NCBI RefSeq assembly: GCF_003946885.1
Contig: NZ_RWKQ01000002.1
Span: 90,277 to 154,276, forward strand
From: Specibacter cremeus
GTDB lineage: Bacteria; Actinomycetota; Actinomycetes; Actinomycetales; Micrococcaceae
Length of the DNA stretch: 64,000 nt
Direction: 5' to 3'
Shown: positions 41,233 through 50,382 of the stretch, piece by piece
Position numbering within the stretch: position 1 is the stretch's first letter
How the letters are laid out: every line of letters starts with the position of its first letter
Notes under the pieces: model-generated
What the model was told of the DNA's origin: nothing
What the model saw: only the letters and a program-made list of their open reading frames with translations
The model's database searches: none
Program-made: the position numbers and the translations under genes

Positions 41233-42369
41233 ATGCGAGTATTGGCCGCCATGAGCGGAGGAGTGGACTCCGCCGTCGCCGCCGCCCGGGCCGTGGAGGC
41301 CGGGCATGACGTCGTCGGCGTCCACCTGGCGCTGTCCCGCATGCCGGGCACCCTGCGCACCGGCAGCCGCGGCTGCTGCACCGTGGAGGACTCCAACGAC
41401 GCCTGGCGTGCCGCTGACAAACTCGGCATCCCCTACTACGTCTGGGACTTCTCCGAGCGGTTCAAGGAGGACGTGGTCCAGGACTTCATCGACGAATACG
41501 CCGCCGGCCGCACCCCCAACCCGTGCATGCGCTGCAACGAGCGCATCAAGTTCGCGGCACTGCTGGAAAAGGCCATCGCGCTGGGCTTCGACGCCGTCTG
41601 CACCGGCCACTACGCGAAGGTCTTCACGGACGCCGACGGCAACCCGGAGCTGCACCGCGCCGCCGACTGGGCCAAGGACCAGAGCTACGTCCTTGGCGTG
41701 CTCACGCACGAGCAGCTCAGGCACTCCATGTTCCCGCTCGCCGACACCCCGTCCAAGGCCGAGGTCCGGGCCGAGGCCGAGCGCCGCGGCCTGTCCGTGG
41801 CCAAGAAGCCGGACAGTCACGACATCTGCTTCATCTCCGACGGCGACACGGCCGGCTGGCTGGCCGAGAAGATCCCGATGACCCCCGGGGACATCGTCGA
41901 CGAAACCGGCGCCACGGTCGGCGGGCACACCGGCGCCAACCAGTTCACCGTGGGCCAGCGCCGCGGCCTGAAGCTCGGCACGCCCGCCGCCGACGGCAAG
42001 CCGCGCTTCGTGTTGGAGATCCGGCCCAAGGAAAACAAGGTGGTGGTGGGCCCGCACGCGCTGCTGGCCATCGACGAGCTCAACGGCATCAAGGTCTCCT
42101 GGGCCGGGCTGCCCATCGCCGAGGTCGCCACCGGCGAGGAGTTCGACTGCCACGCCCAGGTCCGCGCCCACGGCGACCCCGTGCCCGCCCGCGCCCGGGT
42201 GACCGAGGTGATGGACGACGGCGTCGGTCGCCAACGCCTGACCGTCACCCTGGCCGAGCCGCTGCGCGGCGTGGCGCCCGGACAGACCGTGGTGCTGTAC
42301 CAGGGCACCCGTGTGCTGGGCCAGGCCACCATCGACGCGGCCCGCTCGCTGGCGCGCCCGGAGTTCTAG
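41233..42369 (+). CDS. mnmA: tRNA-specific 2-thiouridylase
   Basis: 378 residues. It adenylates U34 of tRNA-Lys, -Glu and -Gln and inserts sulfur. The PP-loop SGGVDS occupies residues 8-13. The catalytic Cys98 lies in [12 protein letters not shown] and the second active-site Cys in [21 protein letters not shown] and GQRRGLKLG are also family motifs. The sulfur relay begins with the cysteine desulfurase encoded upstream. ATG 41233 has GAAAGG 6 bases upstream, so longer in-frame starts inside iscS are rejected. Confidence 0.95.
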   Translation: MRVLAAMSGGVDSAVAAARAVEAGHDVVGVHLALSRMPGTLRTGSRGCCTVEDSNDAWRAADKLGIPYYVWDFSERFKEDVVQDFIDEYAAGRTPNPCMRCNERIKFAALLEKAIALGFDAVCTGHYAKVFTDADGNPELHRAADWAKDQSYVLGVLTHEQLRHSMFPLADTPSKAEVRAEAERRGLSVAKKPDSHDICFISDGDTAGWLAEKIPMTPGDIVDETGATVGGHTGANQFTVGQRRGLKLGTPAADGKPRFVLEIRPKENKVVVGPHALLAIDELNGIKVSWAGLPIAEVATGEEFDCHAQVRAHGDPVPARARVTEVMDDGVGRQRLTVTLAEPLRGVAPGQTVVLYQGTRVLGQATIDAARSLARPEF

Positions 42370-42372
42370 GGG

Positions 42373-42425
42373 CCCCGGCCCCGAGGGGCCCGGAGCGAGC
42401 GTGCGAGCTCTGGGAGGGGCCGGGG
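42373..42425. repeat. GC-rich inverted repeat after mnmA
   Basis: CCCCGGCCCC (42373-42382) and GGGGCCGGGG (42416-42425) are perfect 10-bp arms. An inner stem GGGCCCC/GGGGCCC (42370-42376 with 42385-42391) is an alternative pairing. A 16-mer here (42412-42427) recurs exactly at 63902-63917. Confidence 0.5.
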
Positions 42426-42476
42426 ACTGGCGTAGACTTCCGTTCAAGCCGTCACAGCTGCCGGAAGGTGCACGCC

Positions 42477-43094
42477 TTGTCCATGCATACGATTCCCAAC
42501 CCGATGTCCGTGCTGGAGCGCTCGCTCGACCAGTGCGTCGGCGTGATCGCCGAGATTCCCGCCGAACGTGCCGTGTGGTCGACTCCGTGCGAGCAGTGGT
42601 GCGTGCAGGATCTGCTGCACCATCTGGTGGTGCAGTCCCTGCCGCACTTCACGACGATGGCCCGCGGCGACGTGGTCGACCCGTTGTCGGCCACGGCCAC
42701 GGTCGGCGCCGACTGGTCGCACCGGTTCAGTGACGGGGCCTCGATGCTGTTGCGGGCCTGGACCGCCGCGGACCTCAGCCGCCAGGTGGCGTTGCCGGGC
42801 GGCGGCGAGGCGCCGCTGCGCAGCCGGCTCGGCCTGAATATCGCCGAGTTCACGATGCACGCGTGGGACCTGGTCGTGGCCACGGACGTCCCCGTCTCCC
42901 TGGACCCGGAGCTGGCAGAACAGTCGCTGGCGTGGGCGTTGCGCACCCTCCGGCCCGAACTGCGCGGGCCGGACAAGCCCTTTGGCGCGGAGGTGCACGT
43001 GTCCGGATCGGCCGGCCCGTACGAACGCCTGGCCGGCTGGTTTGGCCGCAATCCGGCGTTCCAGTCCGGCCCGCGCATGGAGTCCGTCAGGTAA
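42477..43094 (+). CDS. TIGR03086-like (DinB/MDMPI fold) putative metal-binding protein
   Basis: 205 residues. A four-helix MDMPI_N-type fold with the presumed metal histidines in DLLHHLVVQSLPH and IAEFTMHAWDLVVATD. VWSTPCEQWCVQDLLHH is the usual N-terminal block. Members include mycothiol-dependent maleylpyruvate isomerases and bacillithiol-type S-transferases, so a mycothiol-linked role is possible. I use the TTG at 42477 because GGAAGG lies 8 bases upstream; the ATG at 42483 is two codons later and would have a 14-base gap. Confidence 0.78.
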   Translation: MSMHTIPNPMSVLERSLDQCVGVIAEIPAERAVWSTPCEQWCVQDLLHHLVVQSLPHFTTMARGDVVDPLSATATVGADWSHRFSDGASMLLRAWTAADLSRQVALPGGGEAPLRSRLGLNIAEFTMHAWDLVVATDVPVSLDPELAEQSLAWALRTLRPELRGPDKPFGAEVHVSGSAGPYERLAGWFGRNPAFQSGPRMESVR

Positions 43095-43162
43095 CCATCT
43101 GGTTGCAACTGGGCCTCTGGTGCCGGAGTGGCAGCCGGGATCTGGTAGAAACGAACCATCAG

Positions 43163-43213
43163 GCACGTGTCACGGATCACACGACCACCCGTCGTGCGCC
43201 CCGTGACACGTGC
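43163..43213. promoter_or_regulatory. 51-base symmetric hairpin/cruciform upstream of the ABC importer
   Basis: The outer perfect stem of 13 bp is GCACGTGTCACGG (43163-43175) with 43201-43213. A 4x4 internal loop follows, then an inner stem CACGAC/GTCGTG (43180-43185, 43191-43196) and a 5-base loop. It ends 23 bases before the start codon of the binding protein. It could be a 5'-UTR hairpin or a dimeric operator. Confidence 0.75.
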
Positions 43214-43236
43214 GCGTTCCGACAGAAAGAATGCAG

Positions 43237-44886
43237 ATGGCTAACAAGAGATTCGGCCTGCGCGCGGCGCTGGCTTTCGCGGGAGTATCGGCAATGGCGC
43301 TGACCGCCTGCACCGGACCCAGTGCGCAGGGCGGAGGCCAGAACACGTCCGGGGGTAATGCGGGGGCGCCCGTCGTGGTGGGCACCACCGACAAGGTGAC
43401 GTTCCTCGACCCGGCCGGTTCCTACGACAACGGCTCGTTCATGGTGATGAACCAGATCTACCCGTTCCTGATGAACACCAAGCCCGGGGCCACCGATCCG
43501 ACGCCCGAACCGGACATTGCAGAGTCGGCGTCCTTCACCACCCCCACCGACTACACGGTCAAGCTCAAGCCCGGGCTGAAGTGGGCCAACGGCAGCGCCC
43601 TGGACTCCAAGGACGTGAAGTTCACGTTCGACCGCCAGCTGAAGATCAACGACGCCAACGGCCCGGCCGCGCTGCTGGGCAACCTGGCCAGCGTCAGCAC
43701 CCCGGATGCCACCACAGTCGTGTTCAAGCTGAAGACGCCCAACGACCAGACGTTTCCGCAGGTGCTCAGCAGCCCCGCCGGCCCCATCGTCGACGACTCG
43801 GTGTTCCCGGCCGACAAGGTGCTCGACGACGACGCGATCATCGCGGGCAAATCGTTCGCCGGCCCGTACACCATCGACTCCTACAAGAAGAACGAGCTCA
43901 TCAGCTTCAAGAAGTACGACGGCTACCAGGGCGTGCTCGGCGCACCCAAGACGGCCAACGTCACCCTGAAGTACTACGCCAACTCGAACAACCTCAAGCT
44001 CGACGTCCAGCAGGGCAACATCGACGTCGCCTGGCGCAGCATGACGGCCACCGACATCGACAGCCTGAAGAAGGACAGCAAGGTCAACGTCGACATCGGC
44101 CCCGGCGGCGAATTGCGCTACATCGTGTTCAACTTCAACACCATGCCGTACGGCGCCAAGACGTCCACGCCGGACCCGGCCAAGTCGCTGGCCGTCCGCC
44201 AGGCCATGGCCGATTCCATCGACCGTGCGGCCATCGCCACGCAGGTCTACAAGGGCACCTACCTGCCGGCCTACTCGTGGGTCCCGCAGGGCTTCACCGG
44301 CGCCATCGAGCCGCTGAAGACGTCCTATGGCGACGGCCAGGGCGGCCCGGACGCCGACAAGGCCAAGAAGACGCTGGCCGACGCCGGAGTGCAGACGCCG
44401 GTGACGCTGGACCTGCAGTACAACTCGGACCACTACGGCCCGTCGTCGTCCGATGAGTACGCGCTCGTCAAGACGCAGCTGGAGAAGACCGGCCTGTTCA
44501 AGGTGAACCTGCAGTCCACCGAGTGGGTCACCTACACGAAGCAGCGGGTCCTGGACGCCTACCCGATGTACCAGCTGGGCTGGTTCCCGGACTACTCCGA
44601 CGCCGACAACTACCTGACGCCGTTCTTCAGCGCCAACAACTTCCTGAAGAACCACTACGCCAACAAGGACGTCCAGGCCAAGATCGAGGAGCAGCGCTCC
44701 ACGACCGACAAGGCCGCCAGGACCAAGCTGATCGAGGACATCCAGACGGCCGTGGCGAAGGACATCCCGACGCTGCCGTTGCTGCAGGGCGCCCAGGTTG
44801 CCGTCTCCGGCAAGAACGTCACCGGCGTGAAGGACACGCTGGACCCGTCGTTCAAGTTCCGGCTGGGCGTGCTCGCCAAGTCGTAA
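43237..44886 (+). CDS. peptide-type ABC transporter substrate-binding lipoprotein
   Basis: 549 residues of the SBP family 5 (DppA/OppA). A signal peptide ends in the lipobox ALTAC (Cys25). The domain shows LDPAGSYDNGSFMVMNQIY, ADSIDRAAIATQVYKG and the family block FTFDRQLKINDANGPAA. The ligand is probably a peptide or similar oligomer; this cannot be fixed from sequence. ATG 43237 is used because AGAAAG lies 8 bases upstream; ATG 43231 would be too close. It is the first of four genes of the importer. Confidence 0.9.
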   Translation: MANKRFGLRAALAFAGVSAMALTACTGPSAQGGGQNTSGGNAGAPVVVGTTDKVTFLDPAGSYDNGSFMVMNQIYPFLMNTKPGATDPTPEPDIAESASFTTPTDYTVKLKPGLKWANGSALDSKDVKFTFDRQLKINDANGPAALLGNLASVSTPDATTVVFKLKTPNDQTFPQVLSSPAGPIVDDSVFPADKVLDDDAIIAGKSFAGPYTIDSYKKNELISFKKYDGYQGVLGAPKTANVTLKYYANSNNLKLDVQQGNIDVAWRSMTATDIDSLKKDSKVNVDIGPGGELRYIVFNFNTMPYGAKTSTPDPAKSLAVRQAMADSIDRAAIATQVYKGTYLPAYSWVPQGFTGAIEPLKTSYGDGQGGPDADKAKKTLADAGVQTPVTLDLQYNSDHYGPSSSDEYALVKTQLEKTGLFKVNLQSTEWVTYTKQRVLDAYPMYQLGWFPDYSDADNYLTPFFSANNFLKNHYANKDVQAKIEEQRSTTDKAARTKLIEDIQTAVAKDIPTLPLLQGAQVAVSGKNVTGVKDTLDPSFKFRLGVLAKS

Positions 44887-44972
44887 CCGTTCCATCGCGC
44901 CGGTGCACCGCCCGCCACGGGTGGTGCACCGGCGCGACCGTTCGACCCCAGCCATCGGAGAAACAGGCAACC

Positions 44973-46061
44973 ATGACCGCTTTGACCGAACTGCCGGAAA
45001 CCACGGCAGACCTCCTTCCCACAAGGAAGACCAAGAACGGGGGAGGGCTGGGCAGGTACCTCCTGATCAGGTTCCTGCTGATCTTCCCCACCATCCTGAT
45101 CCTCGTGACGCTCGTGTTCTTCCTCATGCGCGTCACCGGCGACCCCATCACGGCCGCGCTCGGCGGCCGGCTGCCACCGGACCAGCTGGCCCAGCGCATC
45201 CACGAGGCCGGCTATGACCGGCCCCTCTTCATCCAATACGTCGAATACCTGGGCCAGCTGCTGCGCGGCGACTTCGGCCGCACCATCTCCGACAACCTCA
45301 AGGTGACGGACATGTTGGCCACCTACGGGGCGGCCACGCTGGAACTGGCCATCAACTCGCTCATCGTCGCCCTGATCGTCGGCATCCCGCTGGGCATGCT
45401 GGCCGCGTACAAGCGCGATAAATGGCCCGATGCGGCCTTGCGTGTCTTCGCCATCCTGTTTTACGCCACCCCGGTCTTCTTCGCCGGCCTGATCCTCAAG
45501 CTCATCTTCTCCGTCTGGCTCGGCTGGCTGCCGGTCGCCGGGCGCGTGAAGCCGATCAATGAAATGGCCCTGACGGCGCTGTCCACCCCGACGGGAATCT
45601 ACTGGCTCGACGCGCTGCGCAGCGGAAACTGGGCCGCCCTGGGCGACGTCGCCCAGCACGCCATCCTGCCGGCCATCGCCCTGGGCCTGCTCACCGGCGG
45701 CGTGTTCCTGCGCCTGGTCCGCACCAATGTCATCGGCACGTGGAACAAGGACTATGTGGAGGCCGGGCGTTCGCGCGGCGTGCGCGAGTACCGGCTGCTG
45801 ACCCGGCACGCCTACAAACCGGCGCTGATCCCCATCATCACGGTCATGGGCATGCAGATCGCCCTGCTGCTCGGCGGCGCCGTGCTGACCGAGACCACGT
45901 TCGAATGGAAGGGGCTCGGCTTCCAGCTGGCCCACTACCTCACGGCCCGCGACTTCGTGGCCGTGCAGGGCATCGTGGCCCTGCTGGCCGTGATCGTCGC
46001 CGTCACGAACTTCATCGTCGACGTCGTCGCCGCGCTCATCGACCCGAGGGTGAGGTACTGA
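44973..46061 (+). CDS. ABC transporter permease (DppB type)
   Basis: 362 residues with about six membrane segments after a cytoplasmic N terminus. The first helix FLLIFPTILILVTLVFFLMR is followed by the DppB-type GDPITAALGGRLPPDQLAQR. The EAA loop DYVEAGRSRGVREYRLLTRH contacts the ATPase. It ends with VDVVAALIDPRVRY. A periplasmic insert between helices (about 190-230) includes LGWLPVAGR, common to this family. It starts 86 bases after the binding protein; the DppC-type gene follows after 2 bases. Confidence 0.92.
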   Translation: MTALTELPETTADLLPTRKTKNGGGLGRYLLIRFLLIFPTILILVTLVFFLMRVTGDPITAALGGRLPPDQLAQRIHEAGYDRPLFIQYVEYLGQLLRGDFGRTISDNLKVTDMLATYGAATLELAINSLIVALIVGIPLGMLAAYKRDKWPDAALRVFAILFYATPVFFAGLILKLIFSVWLGWLPVAGRVKPINEMALTALSTPTGIYWLDALRSGNWAALGDVAQHAILPAIALGLLTGGVFLRLVRTNVIGTWNKDYVEAGRSRGVREYRLLTRHAYKPALIPIITVMGMQIALLLGGAVLTETTFEWKGLGFQLAHYLTARDFVAVQGIVALLAVIVAVTNFIVDVVAALIDPRVRY

Positions 46062-46063
46062 CC

Positions 46064-47014
46064 ATGGCCACGGACAAGTCCTTCGTGCGGAACCTGCCGC
46101 TCATCTCGCACCTGCGCAGCAGCGTCGGGCTGCAGCGCGGCATGCTCATCGTCGGCATCGTCGTCACGGTGCTGTTCCTGCTCACCGCGGCGCTCGCACC
46201 ACTGATCGCCCCCTACGGCTTCAGCCAGCAGTTCAGCGCAACCCAGGATCCGCCGTCGTCCGCGCATATCTGGGGGACGACGGCGGGCGGTTACGACGTC
46301 TTCTCGCGCACCATCTGGGGTGCCCAGACGGCGGTGCTGGTCGTCGTCGTCGCCGTCATCCTCTCGATCTTCATCGGCGTGATGCTCGGCCTGCTCTCCG
46401 GCTACTTCGGCGGCTGGCTGGATCGGGTGCTGGTGGTCGTGGCGGACGCGATCTACGCGTTCCCGACGCTGCTGCTGGCCATCGTCATGTCGATCGCCAT
46501 CAGCCACGGCTCTTCGAGCCTGTGGGGCGGCATCTTCTCCGCCGCCATCTCGATCACCGTCGTGTTCATTCCGCAGTACTTCCGCGTCATCCGGGCCGAG
46601 ACGATCCGGTTGAAGGCGGAGCCGTTCGTGGAGTCGGCGAAGGTGGTGGGCGCGTCCAGCGTGCGCATCATGGCCCGCCACATCTACAAGAACGCCACCC
46701 GGACGCTGCCGCTGATCTTCACGCTCAATGCCTCCGAGGCCATCCTGACGCTCGCCGCGCTGGGCTTCCTCGGCTTCGGCATCGAGCCGACGTCCGCGGC
46801 CGAATGGGGGTACGACCTCAACCACGCCCAGTCGGACGCTACGGCCGGCATCTGGTGGACCGGCGTGTTCCCCGGGGCGGCGATCGTGCTGACGGTGCTC
46901 GGGCTGACGCTGCTCGGCGAATCGATGAATGACCTGAACGACCCGCGGCTGCGCGGGCGCAAGCGGGCCGGGCGGAAGAACGGGCGGAAGAACAAGGAGT
47001 TGGTGGACGCATGA
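46064..47014 (+). CDS. ABC transporter permease (DppC type)
   Basis: 316 residues, six membrane segments. The DppC features are LIAPYGFSQQFSATQDPPSS, HIWGTTAGGYDVFSRTIWGA, the EAA loop EPFVESAKVVGASSVRIMAR and LGFLGFGIEPTSAAEWG, with the terminal LGESMNDLNDPRLRGR. The C-terminal tail is Arg/Lys-rich. It pairs with the DppB-type subunit. The stop overlaps the ATPase start as ATGA. Confidence 0.93.
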   Translation: MATDKSFVRNLPLISHLRSSVGLQRGMLIVGIVVTVLFLLTAALAPLIAPYGFSQQFSATQDPPSSAHIWGTTAGGYDVFSRTIWGAQTAVLVVVVAVILSIFIGVMLGLLSGYFGGWLDRVLVVVADAIYAFPTLLLAIVMSIAISHGSSSLWGGIFSAAISITVVFIPQYFRVIRAETIRLKAEPFVESAKVVGASSVRIMARHIYKNATRTLPLIFTLNASEAILTLAALGFLGFGIEPTSAAEWGYDLNHAQSDATAGIWWTGVFPGAAIVLTVLGLTLLGESMNDLNDPRLRGRKRAGRKNGRKNKELVDA

Positions 47015-48699
47015 GCACTGTTGGTCAAACGGAGGCGAATCCTGTGCTGGACATCGCCCGCCTGAAGGTCACGTTCGCCACCGACGCCGGGGCCGTGCTG
47101 GCCGTCGACGACGTGTCCTTCTCCGTGGCGCCCGGGGAGATCGTCGCCGTCGTCGGCGAATCGGGCTCCGGCAAGACCGTCACGGCCAAGGCCATCCTGG
47201 GGCTGCTGCCCGAGACGGCCGTGAGCAGCGGCGCCGTCATCATCAGCGGCAACGACGTCATCAGCGCCGGCGTTCGGTCCGTGCGGGCCATCCGCGGGCG
47301 CGACGTGGCCATGGTGTTCCAGGAGCCGTCCACGGCGCTCAACCCCGTCTTCACAGTCGGGTGGCAGATCGCCGAGGGGCTGCGCGCCCACGCCCCCGGC
47401 GGCAAGAAGCCCAGCCGCAGGCAGGCCAGGGCTCTCGCCGTCGAGGCGCTGCGCAAGGTCGGCATCCCCGACCCGGAGGAGCGGGTCAACTACTATCCGC
47501 ACCAGTTCTCCGGCGGGCAGAAGCAGCGCGTCGTCATCGCCGCCGCGCTGGCGCTGAACCCGGGGTTGATCGTCGCCGACGAACCGACCACGGCGCTGGA
47601 CGTGACCGTGCAGGCCGAGATCCTGGAACTGTTGCGGGCGTTGCGCGACGACTACGGCACCTCGATCGTGCTGATCACGCACAACATGGGCGTGGTGGCC
47701 GACCTGGCCGATCGGGTGGTGGTCATGTACCACGGCGACGTCGTCGAGGAGGCCGACGCCACCACGCTGTTCGCCACCCCGCGCGAGGACTACACGAAGG
47801 ACCTGCTCGCCGCCGTGCCGCACCTGGGCCGCAACAGCGCCTCGGCCGGGCTCACCGCGCGGGCGCACCAGGACGCGCCGGTGCTCGTGGAGGCCCGGAA
47901 CCTGGTCATTGAGTACCCGGGCCGGCTGGGCCGTGGCGGGTTCCGGGCCGTGGATGACGTGTCCTTCACGATCAGTGCCGGGGAGGTGTTTGGCCTGGTC
48001 GGCGAGTCCGGCTCCGGCAAGACGACGATCGGCCGGGCCATTGCCGGGCTGAACCGCACCACGGGCGGGTCGCTGAACGTGCTCGGGCACGAGATGCTCG
48101 GGTTCAGGGAGCGGTCGTTCCGGCCGGTGCGCAAGGACATCGGGTTCGTTTTCCAGGACCCGGCGGCGTCGTTCAACCCGCACCTGAGCATCGGCGAATG
48201 CGTGGCCGAGCCGATCGTCATCCATGAGGGGACCACCGGCCCGGCCTTGACGAAGCGGGTCGGGGACCTGCTCGAGTCCGTGCAGCTGCCGCGCGGCTAT
48301 GCGGACCGGTTCCCGCACGAGCTCTCCGGCGGCCAGCGGCAGCGGGCGTCATTGGCGCGTGCGCTGGCGCTGCGGCCGAAGCTGCTGATCGCCGACGAGC
48401 CCACGTCCGCCCTGGACGTGTCGGTGCAGGCCAAGGTGCTGGAACTGTTCAAGGAGATCCAGGCCGAGTTCGGGTTCGCGGCGCTGTTCATCAGCCACGA
48501 CCTGGCCGTCGTGGACATGCTCTCGCACTGGGTGGGCGTGTTGTACAAGGGCCGGCTCGTGGAGCAGGGGATCGGCAGCGCCGTCATGGGCGATCCGCAG
48601 GACGACTACACGAAACGGCTCATCGCGTCGCTGCCGGTGCCGAACCCGGCCGAGCAGGCGAAGCGGCGGGCCGTGCACCGGGCGCTGCTGGGGTTGTAG
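47011..48699 (+). CDS. fused dual ATP-binding protein of the peptide ABC importer
   Basis: 562 residues with two complete ATPase domains (DppD and DppF types) in one chain. Domain 1 (about 1-285) has Walker A GESGSGKT (49-56), signature FSGGQKQRVVIAAALAL and Walker B IVADEPTTALD. Domain 2 (about 290-562) has GESGSGKTTIGRA, LSGGQRQRASLARALAL and LLIADEPTSALD, and ends with the oligopeptide-transporter C terminus YTKRLIASLPVPNP. Both are intact. The fusion is common in actinobacteria. It is the last gene of the importer operon. Confidence 0.93.
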   Translation: MSTVGQTEANPVLDIARLKVTFATDAGAVLAVDDVSFSVAPGEIVAVVGESGSGKTVTAKAILGLLPETAVSSGAVIISGNDVISAGVRSVRAIRGRDVAMVFQEPSTALNPVFTVGWQIAEGLRAHAPGGKKPSRRQARALAVEALRKVGIPDPEERVNYYPHQFSGGQKQRVVIAAALALNPGLIVADEPTTALDVTVQAEILELLRALRDDYGTSIVLITHNMGVVADLADRVVVMYHGDVVEEADATTLFATPREDYTKDLLAAVPHLGRNSASAGLTARAHQDAPVLVEARNLVIEYPGRLGRGGFRAVDDVSFTISAGEVFGLVGESGSGKTTIGRAIAGLNRTTGGSLNVLGHEMLGFRERSFRPVRKDIGFVFQDPAASFNPHLSIGECVAEPIVIHEGTTGPALTKRVGDLLESVQLPRGYADRFPHELSGGQRQRASLARALALRPKLLIADEPTSALDVSVQAKVLELFKEIQAEFGFAALFISHDLAVVDMLSHWVGVLYKGRLVEQGIGSAVMGDPQDDYTKRLIASLPVPNPAEQAKRRAVHRALLGL

Positions 48700-48741
48700 C
48701 CGCGTGTGGGCGGGGCGGGGCGCCGCGGCGTCCCGCCCCCT

Positions 48742-48764
48742 GTCCATGAACCGGGTCCATGAAC
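48742..48764 (+). repeat. 10-bp direct repeat upstream of chorismate mutase
   Basis: GTCCATGAAC at 48742-48751 and again at 48755-48764, with spacer CGG. It overlaps the region of the -35 of the chorismate mutase promoter. It may be a regulator site. Confidence 0.4.
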
Positions 48765-48771
48765 TTGCCCC

Positions 48772-48777
48772 TAAACT
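48772..48777 (+). promoter_or_regulatory. -10 element of the chorismate mutase gene
   Basis: TAAACT lies 7 bases before ATG 48785. No ribosome site is visible, so the mRNA is probably leaderless. Confidence 0.4.
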
Positions 48778-48784
48778 TAGGATC

Positions 48785-49273
48785 ATGACCGAATCCCGTG
48801 AGCACACCGCGTCCGGCCAGCCCTCCGACCACACACCCGGGCCGGGTTACGACCCCGCCGCCAGTTCGCTGGCCGGCACCGTCGACCCGGCCGTCATGGC
48901 CGAGCTTCTCTCCATGCGCTCCAGCATCGACAACATCGACGCCACGCTCGTCTACCTCCTGGCGGAACGCTTCAAGGCGACCCAGCGGGTGGGCGTGCTG
49001 AAGGCCCGGCACAAGCTGCCGCCGGCGGACCCCACCCGGGAGACCGCCCAGATCGCCCGGCTCCGTGCCCTGGCCGAGTCCGCGCACCTGGACCCGGCGT
49101 TCGCGGAGAAGTTCCTGAATTTCATCATCAGCGAAGTGATCCGCCACCACCAGGCCATCTCGGAGAGCCATGCCGCCGCCGAGGCAACCGACTCCGCCGT
49201 GCGCGCCGCCCACAGTTCCGCGGACCGGTCCGCGGCCCTGTCCGCGGACGACGGCGTCACGCGCCTTCCGTGA
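48785..49273 (+). CDS. chorismate mutase (AroQ type)
   Basis: 162 residues. An all-helical AroQ domain occupies about 45-125. It has MRSSIDNIDATLVYLLAERF with the paired Arg and Asp of the active site, KATQRVGVLKARHKLPPADP, REAQIARL-type residues after DPTRE, and FLNFIISEVIRHHQAI. It converts chorismate to prephenate for Phe/Tyr synthesis. The N-terminal about 40 residues are disordered. The stop overlaps the next start (GTGA), linking it to a MetE-like protein. Confidence 0.88.
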   Translation: MTESREHTASGQPSDHTPGPGYDPAASSLAGTVDPAVMAELLSMRSSIDNIDATLVYLLAERFKATQRVGVLKARHKLPPADPTRETAQIARLRALAESAHLDPAFAEKFLNFIISEVIRHHQAISESHAAAEATDSAVRAAHSSADRSAALSADDGVTRLP

Positions 49274-50346
49274 GCGCCGCTCCCGACGCTTCGGCCGAGG
49301 TCGTCACCGCCACGGCGCTGGGACCGTGGCCGGGCATCGACATGCCCGAGGCGGTGATGGTCGCGCTCGGGGAGTTGGGCGACCCGCACCTGCCCTTGTT
49401 GCCCGAACTGCCGGACCGCGGCGTCGGCACGGACGCCGTGGGCCGGACCGCCGCATTGCTCGTTGAACTGCCCGTGGACGTCCAGCCGTTCGGGTGGCGG
49501 CTGGTCGAGCGGCCGGGGGCGGATCACCGGCGCGCCGTGTCCATGTTGGCGTCGGACGTCAACGTGCTGGCGGACGTGGCCGGCACCCGCGAATCCGTGC
49601 CCCCGGCCGTGAAGATCCAGGTGCTGGGCCCCTTGACGTTGGCCGCGTCCGTGTACCTTCACTACGGCGAGCGTGCCCTGCTGGATCACGGGGCACGCCG
49701 GGACGTGGCCGAGTCGCTGGCCGCGGGCCTGGCCGGGCATGTCGCGATGGTGGCGCAGGCCGTGCCGGGCGCGGCGATCACGGTGCAGCTGGACGAGACG
49801 GACATCGCCCGCGTGCTGGACGGCGCAATTCCGACGGCATCCGGCTACCGGACACTGCGGTCCGTGCCCAAGGATGAGGTGCGGGGCGCCTGGCAATTGC
49901 TCGTGCGTGCCGCGCATGACGCCGGCGCGACCGACGTGGTGCTCAATCTTGGGACCGGGTCCCTGCCGGGGAGCGGCCGGGAGGACAGCTCCGGTTGGCG
50001 GACGGGGCTGGAGCTGGCCGTGGCCGGTGACGCCGAAGCCGTGGCCGTGCCGCTGGCCAGGCTCGACCCGAGGCACTGGGAGGTGCTGGCCGGGGCGCTG
50101 GAATCAGGCACGCGGCTGTGGGCCGGAGTGGTGCCCGCGACGGCCGCCCTCCCGCAGGTGTCGGCTCTGGTGGAGCGCGTCATGCGGCCCTGGAATGGCA
50201 TCGGCCTGCCGGCCGGGTCGTTGGCCGGGCTGCGCCTCACGCCCGAGGCCGGGCTTGCCGGCCTGTCCCCGGCGGCCGCCCGTGCCGTCCTGGCCCGCAC
50301 CACGGACACGGCCCGGGCCCTGAACGACGTGCGCACGGGAGACTGA
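49270..50346 (+). CDS. MetE-like (B12-independent methionine synthase family) protein without cysteines
   Basis: 358 residues, half the length of MetE. It matches the actinobacterial MetE/UROD-like family seen between mnmA and ligA in mycobacteria (recollection): LGPWPGIDMPEAV, ELPDRGVGTDAVGRTAALLV, VKIQVLGPLTLAASVYL, AITVQLDETDIARVLDG and VVPATAALPQVSALVERV. The protein has no cysteine at all, so the Cys zinc ligands that activate homocysteine in MetE are missing. It is therefore unlikely to be a methionine synthase. The GTG start overlaps the chorismate mutase stop. Confidence 0.75.
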   Translation: MSAAPDASAEVVTATALGPWPGIDMPEAVMVALGELGDPHLPLLPELPDRGVGTDAVGRTAALLVELPVDVQPFGWRLVERPGADHRRAVSMLASDVNVLADVAGTRESVPPAVKIQVLGPLTLAASVYLHYGERALLDHGARRDVAESLAAGLAGHVAMVAQAVPGAAITVQLDETDIARVLDGAIPTASGYRTLRSVPKDEVRGAWQLLVRAAHDAGATDVVLNLGTGSLPGSGREDSSGWRTGLELAVAGDAEAVAVPLARLDPRHWEVLAGALESGTRLWAGVVPATAALPQVSALVERVMRPWNGIGLPAGSLAGLRLTPEAGLAGLSPAAARAVLARTTDTARALNDVRTGD

Positions 50347-50382
50347 CCCGGCTCCTGCGGCGACGGAAGAGGCGGGACCGGT

